Under the pieces are notes generated by a model. That model ran no database searches, was not told where the DNA came from, and saw only the letters and a program-made list of their open reading frames with translations. 64,000 bases of DNA from Lysinibacillus sp. KCTC 33748. Lineage in GTDB: Bacteria > Bacillota > Bacilli > Bacillales_A > Planococcaceae. The DNA lies in contig NZ_MWSJ01000021.1 in the NCBI RefSeq assembly GCF_002237755.1, positions 1 to 64,000 of the forward strand, given 5' to 3'. The position numbers and the translations under genes are program-made. This document shows, in pieces, positions 36,241 through 46,630 of this stretch; positions within the stretch are counted from its first letter, which is position 1, and the number at the start of each line of letters is the position of its first letter.

Positions 36241-37436
36241 AACTAAACAATATGAAGGGACGATTTCGTCTAGGTTTGCTGTTATCTCTTCTACTTCTTA
36301 CAGGCTGCTGGAGCAGTAAAGAAATTGAAGACTTAGGTCTTATTGTAGGTACTTCGCTAGATTTAGAAACAGATAGTAGTTCTAGGGAGGTATTGGAGGA
36401 ACAAGAAGCTAATAACTCTAATAAAGAGCTCATTACAATTACCAATCAATTCGTTACCTCAGAGACAACTGGTTCTGGTGCAAAAGAAGGTAAAAAGGAA
36501 CAAAAAGCTTACAAAAATGTTTCTGAAACTGGAGAGGCTGTTCTTCCCACTTTACGTAGTATGATAGAAAAAAACGACAAACGTGCTTTTGCAGAACATT
36601 CAAAGGTCATTGTCATAGGAGAGAATTTTGCCAGTACATTCAATCTAACACAAACAATGGATTTTTTTCTTAGAGAAATAGAAATGAGACCAAGTGGGCT
36701 TCTTCTCATCGCTAAAAATCGTGCAAGTAATATACTTGAATCGATCGAACCAACTACAATTCCAGCGTTTCAACTTGTTGAGATGATGAAAGGGCATAAA
36801 AGGACGACAAAGATACTACCACCGATGACGCTTGCAAAGCTACAAGGAAAATTAAATTCTAGAGCGAGTTTTTTGTTGCAAAGTGTAACTTCAGAAAATG
36901 GAGAAATGAAATTTGCTGGTGCAGCTGTGATAGAAGGTAAAACTAAAAAACTTCGGGGTTTTCTTACGGGAAAAGAATTAGAGGGTATTACGTGGATAAC
37001 AGGAGAGGGCAAAGGTGGTTTAGTACCAAGTTATTATGAAGGGACAGATCAGCCGATTATATACGAGATACTGTCAATGAAAAGTAAAATTATACCCCAT
37101 GTTGATGGAGACAATATCTCATTTAATGTAAAAATCGAATCTGAAGGGCGAATTGCTGAGCATTGGGTTCTATCTGAGAAAACATTTGATAATAAGTTTT
37201 TGAAAAAAGCAGAAAGAGCTACTGAAAAAGAGGTAGAGCGTCTTGTGAAAAATGTTTTAGAGAAGATACAAAAAGAGTATCAAACGGACGTATCAGGGTT
37301 TGGAACAAGACTGAGAATAGAGTATCCAAAAGTATGGAAAAAGCTAAAAAAAGATTGGGATCAAACATTTAGCGAAGTACCGATTCAGTGTGAGGTAAAA
37401 ATAACGATAAAAGACTATGGGACGTCAGGGGAATAA
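36237..37436 (+). CDS. Spore germinant receptor subunit C (GerAC lipoprotein)
   Basis: 399 residues. Signal and lipobox LLTGC, followed directly by WSSKEIEDLG, the typical GerAC start. Three-domain lipoprotein on the outside of the inner spore membrane, required for receptor function. There is an extra acidic insertion near residues 42-70 (SSREVLEEQEANNSN). Last gene of the operon. Confidence 0.92.
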   Translation: MKLNNMKGRFRLGLLLSLLLLTGCWSSKEIEDLGLIVGTSLDLETDSSSREVLEEQEANNSNKELITITNQFVTSETTGSGAKEGKKEQKAYKNVSETGEAVLPTLRSMIEKNDKRAFAEHSKVIVIGENFASTFNLTQTMDFFLREIEMRPSGLLLIAKNRASNILESIEPTTIPAFQLVEMMKGHKRTTKILPPMTLAKLQGKLNSRASFLLQSVTSENGEMKFAGAAVIEGKTKKLRGFLTGKELEGITWITGEGKGGLVPSYYEGTDQPIIYEILSMKSKIIPHVDGDNISFNVKIESEGRIAEHWVLSEKTFDNKFLKKAERATEKEVERLVKNVLEKIQKEYQTDVSGFGTRLRIEYPKVWKKLKKDWDQTFSEVPIQCEVKITIKDYGTSGE

Positions 37437-37509
37437 AACTGATTTCGTTTTATGAAGGATAATAAATGTACATGGTAGTGAAGTTTTATATAATGCTAGG
37501 AAATATAAA

Positions 37510-37544
37510 AGGGATTAAGTTCGGTATACTACCACTTAATCCCT
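37510..37544. terminator. Inverted repeat after the ger operon
   Basis: AGGGATTAAG and CTTAATCCCT, 10-bp stem, lacking a T-run on the plus side. Likely weak terminator. Confidence 0.5.
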
Positions 37545-37669
37545 AAAAAACTGTAGATAAAGAATAAAAGCAGGTAATCTCCCAAGATTGACATCGGTAA
37601 TTATTGGAGTATACTGGAATTTAACGGAAAATACGCAAGTGAAAACAACGATAGATGAGGTCGTTTTGT

Positions 37670-38131
37670 ATGGAATACAGTATTAAACCAGTAGCTGTAG
37701 TGAGCAATAGTCGAAAAATGATTGAAGATGACAATTGGGGTGACGTCATTTCTACTGTTGAATTGACAAAAGATATACATGCATCGTCCTTAAAAGGGAT
37801 TGATGATTTTTCTCATTTAGAAATAATTTTTTATTTTGATAAAGTTGCAGATGAGAAAATTCAATTTGAAGCGAGACATCCAAGAAATAATAAGGATTAT
37901 CCGGAAGTCGGTATTTTCGCTCAGAGAGGTAAAAATAGACCTAATAAAATAGGTGTAACGGTTGTAGAATTATTGGAATTAAAGGATAGAACATTAATCG
38001 TTAGCGGCCTTGATGCTATTGATGGAACACCAATTATTGATATTAAACCTGTCATGAAAGAGTTTTTACCGAAAAGTGAATTAAAGCAGCCAAGTTGGGC
38101 AACTGATTTAATGAAGAATTATTGGGACTAG
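37670..38131 (+). CDS. TrmO-like tRNA methyltransferase (YaeB/TsaA family)
   Basis: 153 residues. The family methylates N6-threonylcarbamoyladenosine in tRNA using SAM. Motifs: KPVAVVSN near the start, DFSHLEIIFYF, ARHPRNN, VGIFAQRGKNRPNKIG and LDAIDGTPIIDIKP. Slightly shorter than E. coli TrmO, matching the core domain. Start at ATG 37670 (GAGG nine bases upstream); ATG 37655 is earlier with no ribosome site. Confidence 0.82.
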   Translation: MEYSIKPVAVVSNSRKMIEDDNWGDVISTVELTKDIHASSLKGIDDFSHLEIIFYFDKVADEKIQFEARHPRNNKDYPEVGIFAQRGKNRPNKIGVTVVELLELKDRTLIVSGLDAIDGTPIIDIKPVMKEFLPKSELKQPSWATDLMKNYWD

Positions 38132-38192
38132 TATATGTACACAAAAGAAATGAAGATTTATTCATTTCAATTCAATTGAAGGAGTAAACAAT

Positions 38193-38747
38193 ATGTTTTT
38201 AAATCTACATATTGAAACCGAGAGGCTAATCATTCGCCCATATGCTTTAACGGATTTGGATGAATTGTATGCAGTCGTTTCTGAGCCTGATTTTTATCAA
38301 TTTATCCCAGAGGATGTACCTAGTCGAGGTGATGTTCAGCGGATAATAGAGTGGTCCATTCAATGCAACAAAAAAAATACGCTTTCCAAAATACATAAAT
38401 TGAATCTAGCCATAGTAGATAGAGAAAGACAAACGTTAATTGGCTACTGCGGCCTTGGTCCAGATGATGTAAAAGAAACTGAGGTCGAAATATATTATGG
38501 TATTTCGAAAGCTTATAGAGGGCAAGGAATTGCGTATGAGGCTGCACAAGCTTTACTAAATTATGCGTTTAATAAGATTGGTTTACTTAAGGTTATTGCA
38601 GTCGTTCACCCTGAAAACGCGGCTTCTTTACGAATTGTGGCTAAATTAGGAATGAACTATGAATATACGTATATAAATCTTAATCCGGAGTTGAAGGATT
38701 TTGAAGGATTACTTCATTACGCTATAGAGGCTAAAGCATGTCAATGA
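38193..38747 (+). CDS. GNAT-family N-acetyltransferase (RimJ/RimL type)
   Basis: 184 residues. N-terminal ETERLIIRPYALTDLDELYAVV, acetyl-CoA loop YRGQGIAYEA and NAASLRIVAKLGM near the C-terminus are classic RimJ/RimL features. Acetylates an amine (protein N-terminus or small molecule); the substrate cannot be told. GAAGGAG precedes the ATG. Confidence 0.88.
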   Translation: MFLNLHIETERLIIRPYALTDLDELYAVVSEPDFYQFIPEDVPSRGDVQRIIEWSIQCNKKNTLSKIHKLNLAIVDRERQTLIGYCGLGPDDVKETEVEIYYGISKAYRGQGIAYEAAQALLNYAFNKIGLLKVIAVVHPENAASLRIVAKLGMNYEYTYINLNPELKDFEGLLHYAIEAKACQ

Positions 38748-38908
38748 AGTAATTAAATTTGTAAAGCGTATATGTTTAGTTGATAAAAGAAATCCTTAAG
38801 CGTGACCATTTGAGTAGGTTTTAAGGATGTGGCCGAATTGGTCACTTAATGGTCGTTTAAAATGTAAAGAACAGAGTACAAATAGAATGGTTTAATAAAC
38901 TTTACAAC

Positions 38909-38940
38909 GAAGGGGAGAGGGAAATCCCCTTCATTTATTT
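38909..38940 (+). terminator. Terminator-like hairpin
   Basis: GAAGGGGA and TCCCCTTC form an 8-bp stem followed by T-rich sequence. Confidence 0.6.
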
Positions 38941-39005
38941 TATAAAATAATGCCTTGCTGATAAAGTAAGCTAATAGCATGGGAACGATTTTTAGCCTTC
39001 AGTTT
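38940..39005 (-). pseudogene. Fragment of a LuxR/NarL-type response regulator
   Basis: On the minus strand the frame reads KLKAKNRSHAISLLYQQGII then L and stop. This is the pattern of the end of a LuxR-type DNA-binding domain (K-N-R-x-x-A ... G-I/L). An in-frame stop lies just upstream, and only 21 codons remain. Confidence 0.5.
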
Positions 39006-39205
39006 CTAAATGCAAGTTTTACATATTGATTGTTAATTCTCTTAAATCCATAATGACAGCGATTTTGTTCGTAATATGTTTTAAATCGTAATGGCCTTCT
39101 TTAATAGATTTTAAGCTACTAAATTTGCAAAAATGATCTAATTGAAGTAGTACCCAAAGTAAAAGGAACCTGCGTTAAAGTATCAGATTCCTTTTTTTGT
39201 ATTTT

Positions 39206-40051
39206 TTACTGTGCAACAGTTTGTGCGTTATCGATAATTTCTTTTGGAATATCGATTGTTTTTAGGCTATTGAAATCAGTGTATGTTACAACTGACTTAC
39301 TTTTCGAAGATAATTCTTCATCGGCCACTTTTATTTTCAAATCCATATCCACTTCTATTTTATTTGTATCAAAAGTTTCTTTATCAATATATAGCACGTA
39401 GTTCATTTTATTAATCATTAAGTTATCAAGAGGATTTTCTTGAAGGTTAATACCTTTCATCGATTTTTTTATTTGAGAATCGATAAGTTCTTTAAATTTA
39501 TTGTCCTTTGCATTTAAAGTTAAGACATATGCATCATCTGTTTGCTCGAATTTGAAATCACTTACATACTTTTTAAGTTGTTCTAATGTTTCCTTCGCGT
39601 TTGAAGATGATGTAGTTTCCTTTAAAATCGAATCGAAATTATCGTCTGGTAACTTTAACCATTTGCCAGTCGTTTCGTCTTTTACGAAAATACCTTGATC
39701 CTGCTCCATGTATATTTCAACTGACGCTTCTTCGCTTGGCGTATCTGGGGATGTTGTTGTAAGTGAGAAGTGTGTACCAAGTGGTTCGTAAACTAAATCT
39801 ACCGCTATTTTGGTATCACTAGTAAATTCCTTTGCTTTTTCACCTGACCCCATTTTTGCCTCTTGAGTAACATCCATTTTTGCACTCGAACTTTTAATGT
39901 CTGCTAGACGCTTCATTGTTTTGTCAAATACTTGCTCTAAAGTAAGGTCACTGGTTTTAGTAGTACCTTTCGTTGGGGTAGCGCTACTGTTACAAGCTGC
40001 TAGTGTCAGTGCCAATGCTCCAACACTCAAAACTTTAAAAATTTTGTTCAT
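39206..40051 (-). CDS. DUF6612-like lipoprotein
   Basis: 281 residues. Lipobox LAAC near residue 20, then a Thr/Ser-rich linker and a beta-rich domain resembling the LppX/DUF6612-type lipoproteins (repeated YEPLGTHFSLTT, GKWLKLPDDNF, VLYIDKETF). Probably outer-surface and lipid- or envelope-related. Start at ATG 40051 (GGAG nine bases upstream); the ATG at 40060 abuts that site. Monocistronic. Confidence 0.7.
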   Translation of the reverse strand: MNKIFKVLSVGALALTLAACNSSATPTKGTTKTSDLTLEQVFDKTMKRLADIKSSSAKMDVTQEAKMGSGEKAKEFTSDTKIAVDLVYEPLGTHFSLTTTSPDTPSEEASVEIYMEQDQGIFVKDETTGKWLKLPDDNFDSILKETTSSSNAKETLEQLKKYVSDFKFEQTDDAYVLTLNAKDNKFKELIDSQIKKSMKGINLQENPLDNLMINKMNYVLYIDKETFDTNKIEVDMDLKIKVADEELSSKSKSVVTYTDFNSLKTIDIPKEIIDNAQTVAQ

Positions 40052-40311
40052 TACTTTCATCTCCTATTCTTGGGGAAAACATTATCTACTAGTATACATA
40101 ACTATTATAGGAAAAATTTCTTTTTTTACTAAAAAATACTAGTCTGATAGTAAAATAATAGTAAATGCCCAACCCATAACTTTATTTATAAGCCTCCATG
40201 CTTATGATAAGTCTCAAGAAAAGTAGTTCATGAATATTAAGAGACGATCAATAAATTTATTGTTGGCATTGTAAAATATCGCAATGGTATAGCTCATCAT
40301 CATAACGCATG
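40052..40311. other. Promoter gap of the DUF6612-like gene
   Basis: AT-rich, no gene. Confidence 0.3.
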
Positions 40312-40556
40312 GTTGATTTCCGTTCTGGCTGGGCGCTTTCCTCCGAACATCGGGCAAGAAACGTTTTATTTGTGAAAATCAGTGCAATGTAGCGGCAATA
40401 ATAGATGTTTTTTGCGCGAAGTGTAGCGACAACAAGAAGATGTTGGTCATGAGAGCATTAGCACAGGACCTGATGCTCTAAACCTTCGTTCGCTGCAGGG
40501 TCTTATCTGTGTGATGCTGATCCCGAAGGAGTCGCTCAATCTTCACTTCAATCAAC
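40312..40556. repeat. GTTGATT repeat element, long copy
   Basis: Starts GTTGATTTCCGTTCTGGCTG and ends with AATCAAC, with imperfect inverted ends like the element at 62101. About 245 bp; its middle contains the AGATGTTTTTTG motif of the 35-bp repeat at 47181. It is in the same orientation as the 62101 copy. Confidence 0.7.
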
Positions 40557-40810
40557 ATGTCATGTGTTTTAAGAAATGACATCCACGAATTTGGTGATAA
40601 GCCAATGGGGTAAGGTAATAAACTATCACTAGTTGATTAGTTTTTGGAGGATTCTAATGATTTTACGTTGTAGTAAGGGAGCATTACAGCTGGTAGCTTT
40701 TATAAGACAGAAATAAGTATGTACAGGGAGAGTGTTGTTCGATATTAGAAGGGGTGGTATTTTTAAATAGGGCTGGTCTTCCAGTGTTGAAAAATATATT
40801 TACAAAAAGA
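40557..40810. other. Gap beside the repeat
   Basis: No gene seen. GGGAGCATTACAG at about 40678 recurs at about 47474. Confidence 0.3.
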
Positions 40811-40811
40811 A

Positions 40812-40846
40812 AGAGCCGAGAAAATGACACCATTTTCTCGGCTCTG
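40812..40846. terminator. Terminator of the qox operon
   Basis: AGAGCCGAGAAAATG and CATTTTCTCGGCTCT form a perfect 15-bp stem, flanked by T on the minus-strand side. Confidence 0.92.
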
Positions 40847-40850
40847 TTTA

Positions 40851-41135
40851 TCAATTATAGCCCCAGATCATTGCGAATAATGTACCAATGATTGTGACAA
40901 CACCTACGAATACTGAATATAAAATCGTTGTATATAACGTTTTCTTGTCTTCAGATTCACCGATGTGCATGAATAATACTAATTGTACAGTTGCTTGTGC
41001 AAGAGCAGTTACTAGTAAAACACCAAATGCCATGTTATAAGACATATCGAATTTAATAACAGCTAAAGCTACAAGTGTTAGTAATAGTGAGAAGCCGAAG
41101 CCCATCACGTGTTGTTTTGGGAATAAATCCTTCAT
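40851..41135 (-). CDS. qoxD: Quinol oxidase subunit IV (QoxD)
   Basis: 94 residues, three membrane helices. FPKQHVMGFGFSLLLTLVAL at the start and VQLVLFMHIGE are typical. A small subunit of the aa3-type quinol oxidase. Last gene of qoxABCD, overlapping qoxC by one base (TGATG). Confidence 0.92.
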   Translation of the reverse strand: MKDLFPKQHVMGFGFSLLLTLVALAVIKFDMSYNMAFGVLLVTALAQATVQLVLFMHIGESEDKKTLYTTILYSVFVGVVTIIGTLFAMIWGYN

Positions 41136-41746
41136 CAGCTAATCAGTCCTTTCAAGTAGACGAAGCTGAAGATGAAAATCCAAACAACGTCTAGGAAGTG
41201 CCAGTACAGTGAGAAGATAAACGCTTTGTTAGCTGTTTGTGGGTTTAAACCACGGCTAGCTACTTGGATTAAAATTGCAACGCCCCAGAAGAAACCGAAT
41301 GTTACGTGGAGACCGTGCGTACCAAGTAAAGTCATTAATGCCGATAAGAATGCGCTTGTTTGAATAGTCGCACCTTCTTCAACATATGTGACAAATTCAT
41401 CAATCTCAATGCCTAAGAAGCCAAGACCTAATAGAAGTGTGATGATGAAAAATGCCATCATCGCTTTTTTATTGCCAATACGCATTGCATGAACACCAAG
41501 ACCAATTGTGAAACTACTTGTTAATAATAAGAATGTTTCCCATAAGACTGGTGTTAATTCGAAAATCTCAGCGCCATTTGGGCCACTACCTGTACGTGTT
41601 TGAAGTGTGAAATACACTGTAAATAGTGTGGCGAATAATACGATTTCGGCACCAAGGAAAATCCAGAAACCGAAAATTTTCAGGCGATTTTCTTCTGTAC
41701 TATATTCTAATGGAAGTGAAGAATCGATTTTCATATTATTTATCAC
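41135..41746 (-). CDS. qoxC: Quinol oxidase subunit III (QoxC)
   Basis: 203 residues, five helices. [35 protein letters not shown] and [19 protein letters not shown] match the family. Helps keep the enzyme stable and proton-pumping. Overlaps qoxB by 11 bases. Confidence 0.93.
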   Translation of the reverse strand: MINNMKIDSSLPLEYSTEENRLKIFGFWIFLGAEIVLFATLFTVYFTLQTRTGSGPNGAEIFELTPVLWETFLLLTSSFTIGLGVHAMRIGNKKAMMAFFIITLLLGLGFLGIEIDEFVTYVEEGATIQTSAFLSALMTLLGTHGLHVTFGFFWGVAILIQVASRGLNPQTANKAFIFSLYWHFLDVVWIFIFSFVYLKGLIS

Positions 41747-43679
41747 CTCTCAAGCTTTTTTCAGTTGCCATAACTTCTTCAACTGAAATGTATCGACCAT
41801 GATCCTTTTCGAATGAACGATGAATCATAAAGCCAAATACACCAATCATACTAATGATTGCTGGAACCCATAGATTGAATACAGCGAAGAATGCTGCAAG
41901 GAAGAAGAATCCGCTCATCCAGAATGGTGTGCCAGTGTTGTTAGGCATGTGAATTTTTTCAATTTTACCGGCTGTAATATCGCGACCTTCTTTTTTCGCG
42001 AACCAGTATTCATCTAAACGTGTAACAGTTGGAACTACTGCAAAGTTATATTCTGGAACTGGAGAATGAGTAGCCCATTCTAACGTACGACCATCCCAAA
42101 CATCTGCTTTTTCATTACGTGGCATATGTTTCCAGCTGTAGTAAATGTTATATACGATTAACGCAAAGCCGACAGCAAGACCAATACCACCGATGAACGA
42201 TAGCATGTTCAATGGACCGTAGCCAGTTGACTCAGAGTAAGTGTACATACGACGAGCGTAACCATCTAAACCTAAAATGAATAGAGGGAAGAATGTTACG
42301 TTAAAGCATACTGCGATAAACCAGAAAGCAGCTTTACCTAGTTTTTCATTTAAACGGAAACCGAACATTTTTGGCCACCAGTAGTGGTAACCTGCAAGTA
42401 CACCGAATACTGTACCTGGAATTAATACATAGTGGAAGTGGGCAACTAAGAACATCGTATTATGATATTGATAGTCAGCACTTGCCATTGCAAGCATTAC
42501 CCCTGTAACCCCACCAATTGTGAAGATAGGAATAAAGCCAAGAGCATAAAGCATAGGAGTTGTAAATTGAATTTTACCGTGTCTCATTGTGAGCAACCAG
42601 TTAAATATTTTAACCCCTGTCGGAACAGCGATTGCCATTGTTGTAATAGAGAATACGCTGTTTACCATTACACCGTGACCCATTGTATAGAAGTGGTGGG
42701 CCCATACTAAGAATGATAGTAACGAAATAACGACCATACTCATAACCATTGATTTATAGCCGTATAAGTTTTTACGTGCAAATGTCGCAATGATTTCAGA
42801 GAAGATACCGAAAGCAGGTAGGATAACGATATAAACCTCAGGATGTCCCCAAACCCAGAATAGGTTGGCCCAAAGCATATCCATACCACCATTTTGCATT
42901 GCAAAGAATTGTGTACCGAATTGACGGTCAAGCATCATTAATGCAAGTGCTACAGTTAATACTGGGAATGCAAATACGATAATAATGTTTGTAATTAAAA
43001 TTGACCAAGTGAACATTGGCATTTTCATTAATGTCATACCAGGTGCACGCATTTTAATGATTGTTGCGATGAAGTTAACACCAGTCATTAACGTACCAAT
43101 CCCTGATAATTGTAAAGCTAAAGAATAGTAGTTGTTCCCAACAGTTGGACTAAATTCTGTCCCAGCTAATGGGAAGTAAGCTGTCCAACCAGCATCAGGT
43201 GAACCACCAATGATAAATGATAGGTTTAATAAACCACAACCAGCTGCAAATAACCAGAAGCTGACTGCATTCAGACGTGGGAAGGCAACGTCACGTGCAC
43301 CAATTTGCAGTGGGATAACAATGTTCATTAAACCAATTACGAATGGCATAGCCATGAATAAAATCATTAATAAACCGTGTGTTGTGAAAATCTCATTATA
43401 GTGTTGTGCATCAAGAAGTCCATTATCAGGAACTGCCGTTTGTGCACGCATTAATAGTGCATCGATACCGCCGCGCATTAGCATCAAAAGTGCTGTAGCG
43501 ATATACATAATACCGATTTTTTTATGGTCAACAGTTGATAGCCAGTTTTTGTAGAAATAGCCCCATTTTTTGAAATATGTAAGGCCAGCTACGATAACCA
43601 CTGCTCCAACTACGATACTAATAGCTGCCGCTAAAATCATCGGTTCTTGCATAGGATGGAATACTTCTTCCATGCTCAT
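41736..43679 (-). CDS. qoxB: Quinol oxidase subunit I (QoxB)
   Basis: 647 residues. Holds haem a and the haem a3-CuB centre. Conserved histidines: THGLLMILF (haem a), [15 protein letters not shown] (CuB His and Tyr crosslink), [11 protein letters not shown] (CuB pair), and [15 protein letters not shown] (haem a3 and haem a). Reduces oxygen to water using quinol and pumps protons. Thirty-two bases after qoxA. Confidence 0.95.
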   Translation of the reverse strand: MSMEEVFHPMQEPMILAAAISIVVGAVVIVAGLTYFKKWGYFYKNWLSTVDHKKIGIMYIATALLMLMRGGIDALLMRAQTAVPDNGLLDAQHYNEIFTTHGLLMILFMAMPFVIGLMNIVIPLQIGARDVAFPRLNAVSFWLFAAGCGLLNLSFIIGGSPDAGWTAYFPLAGTEFSPTVGNNYYSLALQLSGIGTLMTGVNFIATIIKMRAPGMTLMKMPMFTWSILITNIIIVFAFPVLTVALALMMLDRQFGTQFFAMQNGGMDMLWANLFWVWGHPEVYIVILPAFGIFSEIIATFARKNLYGYKSMVMSMVVISLLSFLVWAHHFYTMGHGVMVNSVFSITTMAIAVPTGVKIFNWLLTMRHGKIQFTTPMLYALGFIPIFTIGGVTGVMLAMASADYQYHNTMFLVAHFHYVLIPGTVFGVLAGYHYWWPKMFGFRLNEKLGKAAFWFIAVCFNVTFFPLFILGLDGYARRMYTYSESTGYGPLNMLSFIGGIGLAVGFALIVYNIYYSWKHMPRNEKADVWDGRTLEWATHSPVPEYNFAVVPTVTRLDEYWFAKKEGRDITAGKIEKIHMPNNTGTPFWMSGFFFLAAFFAVFNLWVPAIISMIGVFGFMIHRSFEKDHGRYISVEEVMATEKSLRGDK

Positions 43680-43711
43680 TGGATGCGCTCCTTTCAGGTG
43701 TGAAAATAAAA

Positions 43712-44671
43712 TTAATGTGAATGTGTTTCTTCAGAATTTTTCTCTGAATCAGAATGATTCCCATGATCCATTTTAGAGTGATCCATTTCTTTTTCGGACA
43801 TGTCCATATCACTATGATCCATGCCGCCCATTTTCATGTGTTCACTGTGTTCCATTGGAGCAGGTCTAAATTCTAAGTGTGTAGATGAATAGCTTGAACG
43901 ACCAACGTGTTCTGCTTTTAATAGTTCATCAAATTTTTCTTCTGTTAATGGTTTTTCGTTTGCTTTTACTTTAGAAACCCAATCGTCGAAGTCTGCTTGT
44001 GTCATAGATTGCGCTTCAAATTCCATTTCAGCAAAACCGCGACCGTTAAAGTTAGAGTTACGGCCCATGAATGAACCAACCTCATCTGCAGCAAGGTGAA
44101 TAGTTGTTAACATGTCACTCATCGCGTATTTTTGACCAGCTAATTGTGGAATCCAGAAACTTGTGATTGGTCCGAAAGAGTAAAGTTTGAACTCGATTGG
44201 ACGGTCAGTTGGAATATTTACATAGTTTACAGTTTCAACACCTTGCTCTGGATAGCTAAAATGCCACTTCCAGTTAGAAGATGATGCGTAAATAACAAGT
44301 GGCTCTTTATTGTCATAACCTTCTGGTGTTGTCTCGACAGTACTTGTTGTTCTTACAGTAACAACTGCCAAGAATGCCACTATGATAATAGGGATAACTG
44401 TCCATATTATTTCAAGTAGATGACTACCCTCTTCGTGAGGAGGCTCATAATCGGCAGATGCTTTTGAAGCACGATATTTAGTTAGCATAAATGCTAAAAG
44501 CACATACACGACTAGTAATATAAAGGCCATTGTAATAATGGATAAAATAATTGTGTCTGATAATGTTTTGGCATTTGGCCCTTTAGGATCAAAAACTGTT
44601 AGGGGTTCACAGCCAGCAAGAATTGCTAGCGCACTAAATGCAACAAACATTAAGCTTAACTTTTTCTTCAT
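43712..44671 (-). CDS. qoxA: Quinol oxidase subunit II (QoxA) with a His/Met-rich tail
   Basis: 319 residues. Lipobox AGCEP, two membrane helices, then the cupredoxin-like domain. There are no CuA-binding cysteines, so quinol, not cytochrome c, is the donor. The last roughly 45 residues are rich in His, Met, Asp and Lys ([15 protein letters not shown] and [12 protein letters not shown]), an unusual metal-binding-like tail. First gene of the operon. Confidence 0.93.
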   Translation of the reverse strand: MKKKLSLMFVAFSALAILAGCEPLTVFDPKGPNAKTLSDTIILSIITMAFILLVVYVLLAFMLTKYRASKASADYEPPHEEGSHLLEIIWTVIPIIIVAFLAVVTVRTTSTVETTPEGYDNKEPLVIYASSSNWKWHFSYPEQGVETVNYVNIPTDRPIEFKLYSFGPITSFWIPQLAGQKYAMSDMLTTIHLAADEVGSFMGRNSNFNGRGFAEMEFEAQSMTQADFDDWVSKVKANEKPLTEEKFDELLKAEHVGRSSYSSTHLEFRPAPMEHSEHMKMGGMDHSDMDMSEKEMDHSKMDHGNHSDSEKNSEETHSH

Positions 44672-44776
44672 GTTTGACTCCTTTCTATAAAACGGCTATT
44701 CATAAATTTCATATGTTTATATATAGATTCGAATTTATAAATAGTGGGTAATACGGTCACCTCTTTTAATTGTTGT

Positions 44777-44849
44777 ACCAATCAAATAATCAGAAATACT
44801 TACAATGGCATGGTTCACTATGAAACATTGAATGTAGTATTTGATTGGT
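44777..44849 (-). promoter_or_regulatory. Long-arm hairpin in the qoxA leader
   Basis: ACCAATCAAATA (44777-44788) pairs perfectly with TATTTGATTGGT (44838-44849), about 105 bases upstream of the qoxA start. A second internal pairing (AAATACTTACA with TGTAGTATTT) competes for part of the same arm. Confidence 0.55.
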
Positions 44850-45135
44850 CTAATGCAAGCGTTCGCAAAGTCATTAATCTGTGTAATCGATTTTTAAACA
44901 ATGTGTCATAATCGATCGACACAAATGTCGTTGTTTGCATATAGGATTATACGCCCCGTTTGAAAGAAAAAAAATTATTTTTTTATATTTTTAATAGTAA
45001 ACTGGGGATAAATATGAACATTCTTTGAACGAAAATCGTTATTTCAATATTAGTATTTTTGTGTTTAATATAATAAACACTGTTTAAACGTTGAAAACAC
45101 TGAGTTTCTTATCCTTAACTAAGTAAATAGTTTTT

Positions 45136-45157
45136 TTTGTGAAAATGTCATTTCACA
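45136..45157. promoter_or_regulatory. TGTGAAA-N6-TTTCACA inverted repeat
   Basis: A 7-bp inverted repeat with six-base spacer, of the general kind bound by Rex or CRP/Fnr-type regulators, but the spacing is not exactly that of either. More than 450 bases upstream of qoxA. Confidence 0.45.
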
Positions 45158-45387
45158 TTTTAGACTTCATTTTGTAATAAAATCGCTGTTAAATTAGGTT
45201 GTTGAATGCTTTATTGTTGCGTTTTAAAAAAATATGAGTAAACAAAAAGTAGAGATGTGGATATATCAGGATAAACTTTCAATGTAAGGGATGATTGGAA
45301 AGGAGTATTTCGGAAACGAATATAAATTATGTTAATATAATTATGTACTTCCGTTTATTGGGTTTTTGATATTTTACTTAAAAAGTA

Positions 45388-45420
45388 AAAAATGCAAACT
45401 AAGGAGATTCTTAGTTTGCT
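45388..45420 (-). terminator. Terminator of the DUF2785 gene
   Basis: GCAAACTAAG and CTTAGTTTGC form a 10-bp stem, T-run on the minus strand. Confidence 0.85.
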
Positions 45421-45504
45421 AAATTTGGTATGGGAACGAAATTAAATGTATGAAGCAGAAAGAAAGTGAAATTCGCTTAAGTTCGTCTAATTACGCCAGA
45501 CATT

Positions 45505-46347
45505 TTATGCGCCTAGTTTTAGCCATTTTGCGACTTGGCCATATATAGTATTTTGAAGTTTTGGGGCTAGGTTATGCATCTTTAAAGCAAAATACAATGT
45601 TTTCATTAAATTTAATGTACATGTACGTCCACTGAAAAAGGCTTCGTTATAACCTTGAGTCATTAAATGCAGTTCAAATTTATCAAATACTTGTTCGGCA
45701 AATTCTATTAATGCTTCCTCAGAGTAGTCACGAGCTAGTAACGCTTCAATAATAGTAACTAAGCGTTCCTCCTCGTCGTTGACAAAAACAGTATCTTTCC
45801 AAGTAACAAGTTTCAAAGCATGCAAGATTAAAGGCGCATGTTGTAAATCAAATTTGGGGTGTTTAATTGTCATAGCCGCTAAATCTGCACCATGTGCAAT
45901 GCTATGCGCCCAACCTTTATCTTGAACATGTCCTCGCGTATCTTTTTCCAATAATAAATAGCGACCGATCTTTTTAAAGAAAATTTGTAAACGCTCATCA
46001 CTTAAAATTAGTAGTTCAGCATCTTTTACGAGAATACCTGCAACAAGTAAAGCAGAAAACGAGCGAGTGAAGACACTATCTGTCATTTCTTCACCTATGT
46101 TTAAAAATAAATAATCATCGCTTATTACAGTATCAAATAAGTATTGTAGCTGTTCATTGCTCAGTAAATTGTCGCTAAGTAGATCAATAAAAGTTCGATA
46201 AATTAATTTGTCTCGTAATTCAGCATCTGGTGAACCAATGTGAGTTAACATTTCTTGTAACAACCATTCGCCATTTTGTATCATAAATTCTTGTCGTTCT
46301 GAAGATGTCATGGTTGAGAATGATTGTAATGTATTTTTAATATCCAT
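45505..46347 (-). CDS. DUF2785 family protein
   Basis: 280 residues, all helical. The conserved segment DKGWAHSIAHGADLAAM (near residue 148) is diagnostic of DUF2785, which is common in Firmicutes. Has the look of a HEAT-like helical repeat. Function unknown. Monocistronic. Confidence 0.83.
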   Translation of the reverse strand: MDIKNTLQSFSTMTSSERQEFMIQNGEWLLQEMLTHIGSPDAELRDKLIYRTFIDLLSDNLLSNEQLQYLFDTVISDDYLFLNIGEEMTDSVFTRSFSALLVAGILVKDAELLILSDERLQIFFKKIGRYLLLEKDTRGHVQDKGWAHSIAHGADLAAMTIKHPKFDLQHAPLILHALKLVTWKDTVFVNDEEERLVTIIEALLARDYSEEALIEFAEQVFDKFELHLMTQGYNEAFFSGRTCTLNLMKTLYFALKMHNLAPKLQNTIYGQVAKWLKLGA

Positions 46348-46590
46348 ATGTAATTCCCCCGAGGTTAAGTTAATTCTCTATAAGAGCATTCTTTTCGAAG
46401 TGTTAGTTGAACATAGTAAAAATGCTTATATGGAGCTAGGTCTTTTTATTATAACGCTTCAACGATGAATTTGTTGATTTGTAAAGTTTTCTAGTGATAT
46501 AGAAGTATATTGGCAATGGGAATTCCAGAAACAACAAAAAGTTGATATGATAGACAAGCAACAAAAAGGGAAAGACTTATTCAAGGAGCA
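46348..46590. other. Gap with no clear gene
   Basis: Only AT-rich DNA. Confidence 0.3.
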
Positions 46591-46591
46591 C

Positions 46592-46622
46592 ATAAAAAAG
46601 ACATACCTATTTAAGTATGTCT
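46592..46622 (-). terminator. Terminator of the 46631 gene
   Basis: AGACATAC and GTATGTCT, 8-bp stem, T-run on the minus strand. Confidence 0.8.
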
Positions 46623-46630
46623 CATCTTAG

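Larger units (their letters stand above)
38748..39205. other. Gap with regulator fragments
   Basis: Contains a terminator at 38909-38940, a LuxR-type C-terminal fragment at 38940-39005 (minus), and another coding-like minus-strand stretch at about 39030-39130. No intact gene. Confidence 0.5.
44672..45384. other. Long qox leader/upstream gap
   Basis: About 710 bases. Contains a 12-bp inverted repeat at 44777/44849, a TGTGTC/GACACA pair near 44900, and a TGTGAAA/TTTCACA pair near 45136. No gene. Confidence 0.5.

Noticed and set aside
40678-40690. GGGAGCATTACAG shared with 47474
   Set aside because: Thirteen bases only; too short to claim a family without a genome count.
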